Source: Pelargonium cotyledonis (lineage: Eukaryota > Streptophyta > Magnoliopsida > Geraniales > Geraniaceae). From it: 20,287 nucleotides of DNA. The stretch spans positions 1-20,287 of the forward strand of contig JAYMTA010001376.1 of assembly GCA_036897625.1 (NCBI GenBank), read 5' to 3'. A program made the position numbers and the translations under genes. This document shows positions 1-10,170 of the stretch, one piece after another. The notes under the pieces are model-generated. The model ran no database searches and had not been told where the DNA came from. It saw nothing but the letters and a program-made list of their open reading frames with translations. Position 1 is the stretch's first letter; each line of letters starts with the position of its first letter.

Positions 1-512
1 AAAGTTGCAGAGAAAATTAAAAAGTTTCAGATTCTCAACTGCTTCGGTGACTCCTGAGCTTCTCTTTTTCTTTGCTCAGGAGGTTTTCTTAGTATTTGTA
101 GAAAACTCCTGTTCCATTCCATGTCTTGTTTTTAGGTTGTGAGGAAGTGAAAAAGGTCTCAGTTTATATATATTCCTCATTTTGTGTTATTTTTGAGTTG
201 CATGTGTCATTTGGGTTTTAGGGGCTTTGAATTTTGTGAGGTTTTTCAGGTGAAGAAACCACCAGGTAGCTGGATTGGTGGTTGGGATTTTGGTTTCTTT
301 GCACGGAAAATTAGCCTTTTGTCACAATAAAGTTGCAGAGAAAATTAAAAAGTTTCAGATTCTCAACTGCTTCGGTGACTCCTGAGCTTCTCTTTTTCTT
401 TGCTCAGGAGGTTTTCTTAGTATTTGTAGAAACTCCTGTTCCATTCCAAGTCTTGTTTTTAGGTTGTGAGGAAGTGAAAAAGGTCTCAGTTTATATATAT
501 TCCTCATTTTGT
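1..512. repeat. Direct duplication (~185 bp, two copies) upstream of the epimerase-like gene
   Basis: Copy 1 spans 1-185 and copy 2 spans 329-512; the repeat may extend left of the window. By eye the copies differ by one substitution (T at 122 against A) and one base deleted in copy 2, so they are about 99% identical. The unshared spacer is 186-328. Copy 2 runs almost to the start codon at 520 and contains no ATG, as a 5' leader would. Copy 1 contains ATG TCT TGT TTT TAG at 121-135, and the single substitution removes this from copy 2. Either a recent local duplication or an assembly artefact would explain the near identity. Confidence 0.9.
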
Positions 513-519
513 TTCCCAA

Positions 520-2891
520 ATGAGTCATTCTGGAGCCGAAGTTAAGAAGGACGCTAATGGAGTCGATCAAGTCTTGCTTAGGAGTGCTCGAGGGGCTTCG
601 GCGCTGGTTAGATCATATCTCTACTCGTTTTGTTGCACATGAATCATGAATTTGAGGCTCTTGAATGTTGTTTTAGGGGTAGTTTTGGCTTGAAATCACT
701 ATCTTATGATGCCCATTTTTATGTGTTTTTGTGGCTCATGTCCAGGTTAGCTTACATGGAGGCCAAGTTCTTTCATGGAAGAACGAATGGGCCGAAGAAT
801 TACTGTTTATGAGTAGTAAGGTGAGCAACTTTTCTGAATCAATGGAAGCAAACTCTTAACTTTTTTTTAGATAAAGAACTTGAATTAGATCTTGTGTTCC
901 TATCTTTACATGTACCATATGTCTATGTTTGCATCATAATAGGAATTAGTGAATGATTCTTTCTTTTCGGTTTCTTGGGCTCTAGGCAATCTTCAAGCCA
1001 CCAAATCCAGTGAGAGGAGGGATTCCAATTTGTTTTCCGCAGGTATGATTTCAATGCATATGGTAATTAGTTTTCACATCAATCTTGGGTTATCTCCGAC
1101 TGATAGGTTTGCTTAAGTTTGGGAGCCGTGGATCGCTGGAGAAACATGGGTTTGCGAGGAACAAGATTTGGGTTATTGATGACAATCCCCCACCACTGCA
1201 TCCAAGTGATTCCATTGGCAAAGCCTATGTGGATTTGCTGTTGAAACCATCTGAAGAAGACCTGAAGATCTGGCCACACTGGTATATTAATTAGCTCTAT
1301 TTGTAATCTATGGAAAGCTCTGGAAAACTTTATCCAGTTTGGTTGAACTTGGCATGACAGCTCAGTTAAAAGATATATTTAGGCATTGACCCATCTAACA
1401 TTGAACCCTTAAACCGAAGACCTGCTAATGGCTCCATGATTCCTTTGCAGTTTTGAGTTCCGTCTTAGAGTGTCTTTGGCCGCAGAAGGGCAGCTGACCA
1501 TGATATCACGCATCAGGAATATCAATTGCAAGCCGTTTAGTTTCTCATTTGCGTACCATACTTTTTTCTCTATTTCCGATATCAGGTATGGAATATTCAA
1601 ATTTTAACTGGTAAATTCTTGTGTGATCTTATGTAGAAACTGTCAACACACGAGAGTTTGGCTGTACATATTATCTGTGTACTTTTTAGGACCATTCCGA
1701 CCTCTGCTTTAGATTAAACAGGGTCCAGTTTTTGGACAAGCAACAAACAATTTGTCAAACTGTCACCATCTGAACTTCTTGCAAGAGGCTATAATCCACC
1801 AATTCACTTTCATGGTTATATTACTTCATGTATGTTCTGTGGTTTTGCTCTCCCCAGTATTGCTTGGGAAATGTCTTGGTTGGTGTGGTTTTGCTTTATG
1901 AAACTCCCTTCTGGTTGGAAACAAAAGCTCGGCAATCACATGATGATTAACTATCTCTTCACGAGGAGAGATATTGGTGGGAAGTTTAGTTTAAAAATGA
2001 AAAAAAAAACATTCTGTTTTACCTTCTAGATTATTGACTAATGCTATTAACCTTATGCATGTGTGTGTGTTCAATCTATAAAGTATCCAAATTAGATTTA
2101 ATCTCCTTCCATTTGAAATACATTTGGACAATTAATGTGGAAATGAACTATTTACTGACAGTGAAGTGAGGGTGGAGGGGTTGGAGACTCTCGACTATCT
2201 TGACAACATGCGTGAGAAGGAACGCTTCACCGAACAAGGCGATGCCCTAACATTTGAATCTGAGGTAAGACTTAGATTTGTCCAATTAGTTATAAGATTG
2301 AAGGATACATCTCATAAACGACTACTTGGTTGCTGAGTTGAGAGCTCTTGCTTATGATCTATGATCCAATTTGCAGGTTGATCGAGTATACGTTGGTTCT
2401 TCAGGTGTGGTCGCAGTTTTTGACCACGAACAGAAGCGGACATTTTTCATACGAAAGGAAGGACTTCCAGACGTTGGTAAGCTTTTCTACCCTCCACATA
2501 GAGACTTTCCCGAAATGGCATTCTGTTGAGAAACTCAAAACAAATTTTTGTCTGAAAGAATTAAATGGTAACCTACAAATGTGCTTTTCTGCTACACAAC
2601 GAGTATATATAATAAGTTGAGTTGCATGAAACCGGCACATGGCTATATGATTATTTTCTATTCGATACTTCCTTACACATTGGCCTTAAAATTTACCTTT
2701 TGGACTGCGCTTTATATGCAGTGGTCTGGAATCCATGGGAGAAAAAGTCGAAACCTATAGTAGATTTTGGGGACGAGGATTATAGACAAATGCTTTGTGT
2801 TGATGCAGCAGCGATTGAGAAACCAATCACATTGAAGCCAGGCGAGGAATGGACAGGTCGATTGGAGCTGTCCACTATTCCTCCTAGTTAA
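520..2891 (+). CDS. Glucose-6-phosphate 1-epimerase-like protein (aldose 1-epimerase / galactose mutarotase-like superfamily), 8 exons
   Basis: Predicted exons: 520-606, 746-820, 986-1042, 1118-1281, 1451-1585, 2162-2264, 2377-2476 and 2722-2891 (TAA). They total 891 nt, giving 296 residues, close to the roughly 300-residue plant homologues. All introns are GT-AG and phases match across every junction; the first donor (CTG|GTTAGA) is weak. The family interconverts alpha and beta anomers of hexose 6-phosphates. Seen in the product: GGQVLSWKNE (about 34-43), an HGFARNKIW motif whose His83 is the expected first catalytic histidine, YHT at 163-165 (His164, expected second), EGLETLDYLDN, VVWNPWEKKSK, and near the C terminus PGEEWTGRLEL with a candidate catalytic acid. 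No signal or transit peptide is evident, so it is probably cytosolic. The start is the first ATG after a 190-bp ATG-free stretch and gives MSHSGAEVKK. Family assignment is firm; substrate is inferred from plant homologues. Confidence 0.9.
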
Positions 2892-3290
2892 ACGAGGTGT
2901 GTCCATGTTTTTCTTAATTGTCACACTCAGGGTTGTTAAAATATTGAGCTAAAAAAAGGTATAGCAACTCCTAGCCTACTACTAATTGATGGCCGTTTTT
3001 TTGTGCTGATTGTGGAGACATTTGGAATTGGTGCTCCTTCAATTGTAGTTACTGGTAGGATATTGAATAAAAATTGCACAAGCAAGCACTGTCTGCTAAG
3101 TTCAGATGTTGGTTCTTCTTATGTTTCTTCTCCATTGTAGCTGTTATGTACAGCTGACACTGAAAATTGTAAATATGGATTGTAATATAAGTTTTAGCTA
3201 ATAAAATTGCTTGTTCACTTTCATTTCTCTGGGTATTAGTTCTGGATTCTAGTAGACATAAATAACTAAGTTCAGAATGATCCACAGTAA
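2892..3290 (+). other. Probable 3' UTR and polyadenylation region of the epimerase-like gene
   Basis: The DNA after the TAA stop is T-rich and non-coding. AATAAA hexamers occur at about 3066-3071 and 3200-3205, either of which could position poly(A) addition. No transcript data support a choice. Confidence 0.45.
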
Positions 3291-4395
3291 GCCCAATATG
3301 AATAAGGGCCTAGTCTATGACCAATATTATATCTCATACACGGGCCGCGTTCAATAAAAAATTACAACTCTAGTCACCGAAAATACTCAATGCACAAAAA
3401 GATGACCCAATACAAACTAAGCACTCGTGCTTCTCCTTGCTTATGTCATGCGTCACCTCCTGGCTCCTTCAGCTTCCACCACTCATATTGTGTAACATCA
3501 ACTAGGTTGTATCCATTCGTTCAACGAATTTTCTCTCTCACAACGAGTTGGTCTTTATTGAGTCAACCGAGTGATTGAATCTGCCCCTCTTGGTTGACCG
3601 ACCAAACTCATTTACATGTCATTCACACATTTCTAATTTTTATATTTTGTCGTGTGGGTTATGAACCAGCTCGAATACTACACAACTCGACAATGCCAAG
3701 CAAATTTGAGAGGATTTGCATTATATTGTCATCTTAATTGCTGGTGTCTGCAAGGTTGTCATTCATGTTCATAAGATTTAGTTGTGTTCTAAAGGATGGA
3801 TACCTAATTCCATTTGAAAAATACAAAAACTTGAAGAGAATCATATATATGGACATTGATTGATTATTCATGAGCCATGAGTGTCACATAGCTTTTCATA
3901 TTCCATGTCTAAAGCAGATGCAGCCAAAGCTCCTAAATCAAATGATTAAAGTGTGTTTACCAAATGTTTAGAATTTAGCATATGTTTTTTTCTCTAGCAT
4001 TGTCAAATAATGATCCATAGAGTATATATCATTTTTAAACCCATCCATTCGATTATAATAGAAAGTTGACACTATAATACATTATACATAGAATCATAAT
4101 AATACAACTACATGATCTATGGATTTGCCTTGCTTCTATTCGATTATTATGGATTTTGGGGCAAATCCATTTGCTACCATTCATGTGCCAATTTTTTTTG
4201 TTTAATCATTATGCACACTCATGCACCCCCAAAAGAAAAGTAGTTGCCACCAAACCAATAAATAAGAACCATGACTTATTTTTTTTAAATGGTTATAAAT
4301 ACATTCACAAGTTGTCTATATACACCATGTTAAATAATACTATTACTAGTCAGTTTATAGAAACACTGTCAACCATAACACAGTAAACAAAGCTT
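3291..4395. other. AT-rich intergenic spacer with no recognisable gene
   Basis: No reading frame here has a coding look or a recognisable motif. The short open frames (around 3390-3578 and 4156-4386) are rich in residues typical of chance translation of AT-rich DNA. No clear terminal repeats were seen. Confidence 0.6.
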
Positions 4396-4715
4396 AGAGT
4401 TGGTGCAGACACATATCGTGTTTAAGGTTGATTGTATGTGACACGATTTAACCAACAACTGAATGGTTGGGTTAAAACGACACAATTAACATGAACAAAC
4501 ACAATACATTTTACATTGCACAATACAATCAAATACGTTTGCATGACACATTATAATTAACGATTATTTACGATTATACCCTTAAGTTTGTGTTAACAAT
4601 ATGACTCATTATTCATATGTGTGTGATTTAGAAACTCAAGACGGATACGACATGATTACAAAATGTATAAGACTAAACACGTAATTCGGTGTAGTATTAC
4701 TAGAAGATTTGCCTA
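4396..4715. repeat. Possible decayed transposon-like DNA rich in ACACGATTTAAC-type words
   Basis: Variants of CACGATTTAA, ACACAATTAAC, ACACAATAC and ACACGTAATT recur on the plus strand. Their style resembles short imperfect repeats in some plant DNA-transposon ends. No target-site duplication or intact terminal inverted repeat was found, so this is a weak call. Confidence 0.25.
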
Positions 4716-4797
4716 CTATAATATAAAAGAGCATTCACATATGTGAACTTATACTTCATCTAGCTAGAAATACAATACTCCATTACAAGGGAGTTAT

Positions 4798-4837
<40 letters not shown>
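4798..4837. repeat. Compound microsatellite (TA)n(GA)n
   Basis: About nine TA units run directly into about twelve GA units. It lies in the spacer more than 500 bp upstream of the receptor-kinase TATA box and is a likely length-polymorphic locus. Confidence 0.95.
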
Positions 4838-5430
4838 ATGGATTCGGGCGAGGCGATTTTTGCAAAGAAATTACAAGCGTAAATGACTAATGTGGCATCA
4901 CTGTTTAATTATAATTTATTGGCTGATTGGTCGAGAATTCTTTATTTGTTATAATATAAAGGAGAAAATTGATATTGAATTGTGGCCAACCTGGATGGAC
5001 AACCTTGGGCATGGCTATTAAGGCTTTTGTGATGAGATCCATATAAATCCCACCCTGAAAAAGAATTGGTTGAAGCTAGAAAGAGACTTGCACCATGCCA
5101 TTAATACACAGCAATGAAAATTTCAACCAAATACTTTGGAGAAACCTAAGCAAAATTTCAATCAACAGTTGATGAAAATGAAAACAGTTATCTATCCCAA
5201 TCCAACGGCTACAAGCTCATCATCCGAATCTTCTAAACCCCAGATCAACGGCTCGCTACTCCCACAGACTGCTACAGTTCGACAAAGTACTGTACAGTAA
5301 CTTAAAAAGAAATTTCCATTTCCCTCCTTATCTATATGTGCTTTATTTTACATTAAAATAAAAGAATTAATACGCCACGTCATTAAGCCCAATAGATTGC
5401 ACCATGCACAATTCTCTGTGCCGGTGACCA

Positions 5431-5436
5431 TATAAA
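5431..5436 (+). promoter_or_regulatory. TATA box of the receptor-like kinase gene
   Basis: TATAAA in the context CCATATAAATGCC would place transcription start near 5460, giving a long pyrimidine-rich leader with CT-repeat tracts at about 5620-5650. About 140 bp upstream lies the 10-bp palindrome ACTGTACAGT (5289-5298). Position and context support the call; no transcript evidence is available. Confidence 0.6.
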
Positions 5437-5536
5437 TGCCACTCGTCACCCCAACCCTCCGTCTTCAATTCTGTAGCTAGCTCCATCACTTTCCAATGAA
5501 GAAGTAACTGAAAATAGAGCCGTTGGAGCTCATTGG

Positions 5537-5545
5537 AAACCCTAA
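5537..5545 (+). promoter_or_regulatory. Telo-box motif (AAACCCTAA) in the kinase leader
   Basis: This exact AAACCCTAA matches the plant interstitial telomere-like motif known from promoters and leaders and bound by telomere-repeat-binding factors. A 9-bp match can occur by chance. Confidence 0.35.
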
Positions 5546-5873
5546 CCAGTACCACTACCAAGCTTTTATTGCTCAGCTCCTTCAATGGCTGTCTAATAGC
5601 TGAATCCTCTGTTTTCATCCCATTCTCTATATCTCTCTGTCTCTCTGTAATCTTTGCCGTGAAAGTTCTTTGAAAACTCATAGCATATTCGTGCTTTTTC
5701 TTAGAGCTTTTGTTATTTGAAATGATTGGGATATGATTTCAAATGCTACTTTTATTGCAAATTCAAATTTTGAGTGCATTTCAATTTGGGGTTACTTTTT
5801 TCTTCTTTTTTTGTGGTATTGGGTTCTGTGAAGCGAGTTCGAGTTTCAGAGAAACAGATCTGAAAAAAGAAAG

Positions 5874-6304
5874 GTAAGTAGTTCACTGGCTTCGATTCCT
5901 GGGCTTTTTACTGCTCCTTTCTCAAGGATATGAGTAGGTTTTGGCTCTTGTTTCTTCTGTAATGAATACAGTAATTATCGGTTTCACCATTTTCAAACAA
6001 AAAGTTAAAAGAGAAGGAACAAAAAGAAGCTCGGTTTCTGGTGGGAAACACTTCGATTTTTGATTTAAAATAACACCCTTTTGACCACAAACACATATTC
6101 AGAGCCTGCGAGCTCTTTCTTTAATCTTTTTTCTAGGGAAATTTTCAGACTCGCCTCTACTTTAATCGACAATTGTATTGGAATCTGATTTTTTTTCTCA
6201 CCTTTTCTCTTTCCTTACATTCTGTTCTTAATTTTTAATTACTATATTAATTTCTTTTTGTTTTGTCTGGTGTTTTTTCCTTGTCAAAACTAGAAGAATA
6301 GCAG
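5874..6304 (+). other. Predicted 5' UTR intron of the receptor-like kinase gene
   Basis: The donor AAAG|GTAAGT is a near-perfect plant consensus and the acceptor AATAGCAG follows a T-rich tract. The intron would be 431 nt, and the downstream leader exon (6305-6384) would begin with ATGTGA. Leader introns are common in plant receptor kinase genes. The pairing is inferred; TAG or CAG sites elsewhere could be used instead. Confidence 0.55.
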
Positions 6305-6384
6305 ATGTGAAGAAGAGCAACTCAGAGAAACAGCTCGTTCCTCTGCTTCTAGTGTTAGTTTTTGGAGCTGGGAGGAGGGAAGAA

Positions 6385-9300
6385 ATGGACTCTCTGTACC
6401 TTTTCTCCGCCATTTTGTTCTTGGGTTTGGTTCTCTTGCAAGGAAATGCAGAGCCATTGGAGGACAAGCAAGCTCTGCTTGACTTTGTGAACAAGCTCCC
6501 TCACTCTCGGTCTCTCAACTGGAACCTGAGCACCCCTGTGTGCAACAACTGGATCGGTGTGGCTTGCAGCGCCGATGAGTCTCGAGTGATAGCCGTCCGG
6601 TTGCCCGGAGTAGGGTTTCACGGCCCCATTCCGGCCAACACGCTCAGTCGGGTCTCGTCGCTGCAAATCTTGAGTCTCAGATCCAATGGTATCAGTGGGC
6701 AATTTCCTTCTGATTTCGCCAACCTCAGGAACCTATCTTATCTCTATCTCCATCTCAATAACTTATCTGGGCCATTGCCAGATTTCTCTGTTTGGAAGAA
6801 TCTTACTGCTGTTAATTTGTCCAACAACCGCTTCAATGGCTCTATTCCTGTTTCTCTCTCGAACTTGACTCAGCTTGCGGCTTTGAATCTTGCAAACAAT
6901 TTGCTTTCTGGTGAAATTCCTGATCTCTATTCGCCAAATCTGCAACAGCTAAATCTCACCAACAACAACCTCTCGGGAACTGTACCTAAATCTCTTCAGA
7001 AATTTCCCATTTCCGTGTTCTCCGGGAACGACATTTCTTCAGAAAACTTTCCTGCTCGGCCTTCTCCTAACCTTCCTCCACCTCTCGAACCTCATTCTAA
7101 ATCAAGGAGTAGTGGAAAGCTAGGTGAAACAGCTTTGCTCGGAATCATAGTTGCTGGTTCTGTTCTGGGGCTTGTTGCATTTGCCTTTCTGTTGCTCGTT
7201 TGCTGCTCAAGAAGGAAAGGGGAAAATGTGCTTTCTGGGAAGTTGCAGAAGGGAGGGATGTCACCGGAGAAAGCGGTGTCGCGGAGTCAAGATGCCAATA
7301 ATAGATTGGTTTTCTTTGAAGGATGCAACTATGCATTTGATTTGGAGGATCTATTGCGAGCTTCTGCTGAGGTATTGGGAAAGGGGACTTTCGGAACTGC
7401 TTACAAGGCAATCCTGGAGGATGCAACGACCGTGGTGGTGAAAAGGTTGAAGGAGGTGAGCTCTGGGAAGCGGGACTTCGAACAACAGATGGAGGTGGTT
7501 GGAAGCATTAGGCACGAGAATGTGGTGGAGTTGAAGGCTTATTACTATTCCAAAGACGAGAAGCTAATGGTGTATGATTACTATATCCAGGGAAGTGTCT
7601 CTGCTATGCTACATGGTATGTTGCTTTGTTGAATTTATATTATTTCCATTAGATACCAATAACAATAGCTTCTAACTTCACTTGTATTCGTTCTATATAT
7701 GTTGCTTTGTTGAATTTCTATTATTTCGATAAATAACAATAAGAATAGCTTACATCTTGTGTAGTTACCATGAACATAGATTATCCATTTTCACAATTTT
7801 CTTGTTTGAATTCAGCTTTAAACATACAGCTTTTGAACTTTTCAAAATTCCAAAGGGTTGGATTTTGACATTGGGAACTAGTCAGGCTATTGTTTCGTGC
7901 CTGTTTGTGTCTTGTTCTTCCTAATGGATGTCTTCATTTACTTCAACCTAAATTCTGCTCTGATGTCTTCATATATGAGCCCTGCTTTTCCTTTTCTTTT
8001 CAATTTGCTTGAAATGATTTTGGGTAAGAAACTTTGACTCCCATGCAGTGATGGATTGGTGTTTTTAGGCATTTACTCCCTATTTGAGGATCTGAGCAGC
8101 TTTTTTGTTGTGGAAATAGTAGTAGCTGTTTAAATTTGTGTAGTTTTAACTTAGACCACATCCAGATCAGTAATATCACTTGTAATTTAACAACGAATCA
8201 TCTTTTCTTTTGGAAGAATTAGATTATCACGCCAACTTGTTGAGCCTTGTATACAAGGCAAATACTGATAGTTTAGGTTAGCTGTTCTCCTGCAACTTAT
8301 AATAGTTTAAGTTATAAGGCAAATAGTATTAGTTTTAAGTTAGAATAATCACTTTTTTTCTTGGAGAGAAGTAGATTGTCTTGCCAGCTTGTTGATCCTT
8401 GTATACAAGGCAAATAGTGATAGTTTGAGTTAGTTGTTCTCCTGCAACGTATAATAGTTTTAAGTTATAAGGCATGACTTGTAGTTTTAACTGAAGTAGA
8501 TTATCACGCCAGCTTGTTGAGTCTCAGCTTTGTATACAAGGCAAATACTGATAGTTTAAGTTTGTTGTTCTCGTAGAACTTATAATAGTTTTAAGTTATA
8601 AGGCAAATAGCCATATACCTCTATTTTTAAGTTAGAATGTAGAGTAAATGACCAGTTGACTTAGTAGTTGAACACTCCGCCTCTAAGCTTAAGCTTTTGG
8701 GTTGAACGAAATTTAACTAAGTTGAATGAAGTATTTTGATTAGTTTGGTGAACAGTTTACATGATGGCCAGGGGAAAAGAATGTCGTAGGAGATCAAAGT
8801 TTAAGAGTATGTTGATCAAAATTTAAGTTAGTTATGCACACAATGTTTCTTTCACCTAGAATCGAGAAACTGTAGATCCTGCATTAATTATATATATAAA
8901 AAAAATAACATGTATGGAATTGAATGAAGTGTTTGACTAATTTTTTAGAAATTTGATATCATTAATTGTTTACTGTAAATTAATCGTTGAAGTTATATCC
9001 CACATTGAAAGTGTGGAGTTTTGAGCCCATCAATAACATTAGATTTTAGGTTGAAGTAAAGTTTTAGCAATATGACTACTTTTGTTCTCCTCCTATTCTT
9101 TTTCAGATTGCATGCTAAACCTTTCATTTTGAAGAATGACATTTTAGGTTCAGAACATTTTACTAAGAGTTCAGAGCAACTTTTTAGTTTCTGAAGTTTC
9201 TTTTGTTCATAGTTGAGTTAGAGTATGTTTCCGTTCTGCTGTCTGTTATGCTGTCCGTACATCTTCTAAGGTTCAGAACATTTTACTAAGAGTTCAGAAC

Positions 9301-10170
9301 AACTTTTTAGTTTCTGAAGTTTCTTTTGTTTATAGTTGAGTTAGAGTATGTTTCCGTTCTGCTGTCCGTACATCTTCTTGGTGGGGACATGCCATGATAG
9401 GCACTTATTTGACCTGGTCTGATGGTCTCTCCTGCTGCATATGTTCAGAGTGGTCAATGAGTGCTAAGCTATAGAGCTATATTTATCTCTAATTCATTGG
9501 CGGCTTTGCAGGTAATAGAGGAGGGGACCGGGTCCCTCTGGATTGGGAGACCCGAATGAGAATAGCTATTGGTGCAGCAAGAGGCATTGCTCGTATCCAT
9601 GCAGAAAACGGTGGAAAGTTTGTACATGGCAACATCAAATCCACAAATATCTTCCTCAACTCTAAACAGTATGGATGCGTGTCTGATCTTGGACTCACAG
9701 CTGTGATGAGCCCACTGGGTCCGCCAATTTCCCGTTCTGCTGGTTACCGAGCCCCAGAGGTGACAGATACTAGGAAAGCAGCGCAGCCTTCTGATGTGTA
9801 CAGCTTTGGGGTGGTGTTACTGGAGCTTCTCACCGGAAAGTCCCCCATCCATACCAGCGGTGGTGATGAAATGGTCCACTTGGTGAGGTGGGTTCACTCA
9901 GTAGTTCAAGAGGAGTGGACAGCTGAAGTTTTTGACATTGAGCTGATGAGATATCCAAATATCGAGGAAGAGATGGTGGAGATGTTACAAATAGCAATGG
10001 TCTGTGTGGTAAGGATGCCAGATCAGAGACCTAAAATGATGGAGGTTGTGAAAATGGTAGAAAATGTGCGGCGAATTGATACAGATAATCGGTCCTCTTA
10101 TGAAACCAAATCCAAAGGTTCAACTCCACCACCAGAAGCTTTGGGGAGAGGCTCCTTAATTTCAAAGTGA
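6385..10170 (+). CDS. LRR receptor-like protein, probable inactive kinase (At4g23740-like), 2 coding exons
   Basis: Exons are 6385-7615 and 9512-10170, joined within a glycine codon (phase 1), giving 629 residues. Start: the ATG opening MDSLYLF is followed by a hydrophobic signal peptide (about 1-22, cleavage near NA|EP). An upstream in-frame GTG at 6307 was not used. Then come the LRR N-cap (about 24-62, with Cys53 and Cys61), about five leucine-rich repeats (about 93-205), a proline/serine-rich juxtamembrane stretch, one membrane helix (about 249-273) followed by CCSRRK, and a kinase-like domain (about 325-595). The kinase part keeps the glycine loop GKGTFG (332-337), Lys353 in VVVK, Asp469 as DLG rather than DFG, and APE (491-493). 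The catalytic HRD is HGN (449-451), so the catalytic aspartate is missing. It resembles Arabidopsis At4g23740 along its full length. Likely a plasma-membrane receptor or co-receptor that signals by scaffolding; ligand unknown. Confidence 0.94.
7617..7751. repeat. Tandem duplication just inside the kinase intron
   Basis: Copies at about 7617-7671 and 7698-7751, 81 bp apart, both begin TATGTTGCTTTGTTGAATTT and end near AATAGCTT. Copy 1 overlaps the splice donor region (GTATG at 7616). A few substitutions and small indels separate them. Confidence 0.8.
8221..8635. repeat. Three diverged direct repeats (~125-150 bp) in the kinase intron, with a 14-bp palindrome
   Basis: Copies start at about 8221, 8373 and 8498 with AGATTATCACGCCA or a close variant. 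They share blocks GTATACAAGGCAAATA and TATAATAGTTTTAAGTTATA with 10-15% differences and small indels. The first two carry the perfect palindrome CCTTGTATACAAGG; the third has one mismatch. No coding potential. Confidence 0.85.
9146..9380. repeat. Two-copy tandem repeat (~115-123 bp) in the kinase intron
   Basis: Copy 1 is 9146-9268 and copy 2 is 9269 to about 9380. Both begin AGGTTCAGAACATTTTACTA and run in parallel to CCGTACATCTTCT. They differ by two substitutions (G/A in AGAGCAAC, C/T in TTCATAG) and a 12-bp segment present only in copy 1. High identity implies a recent event. Confidence 0.92.

Noticed and set aside
1832..2029. Open frame in intron 5 of the epimerase-like gene
   Set aside because: It lies in an intron, begins and ends without splice logic, and resembles no protein I know.
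5367..5681. Minus-strand 104-codon open frame over the kinase promoter and leader
   Set aside because: It overlaps a TATA box and leader on the opposite strand, has no recognisable motif, and its content is set by the CT-rich leader.
6307..6384. Longer kinase reading frame beginning at GTG 6307 (26 extra residues)
   Set aside because: Plant nuclear genes rarely start at GTG, and the ATG at 6385 is followed directly by a proper signal peptide. The extra residues would bury it.
6355..6702. Minus-strand 115-codon open frame opposite kinase exon 1
   Set aside because: It is the antisense shadow of a well-supported coding exon.
9556..10170. The C-terminal half of the kinase as a separate gene
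   Set aside because: The reading frame continues across a GT-AG intron from 7615 to 9512, and the joined protein matches the full-length receptor family.
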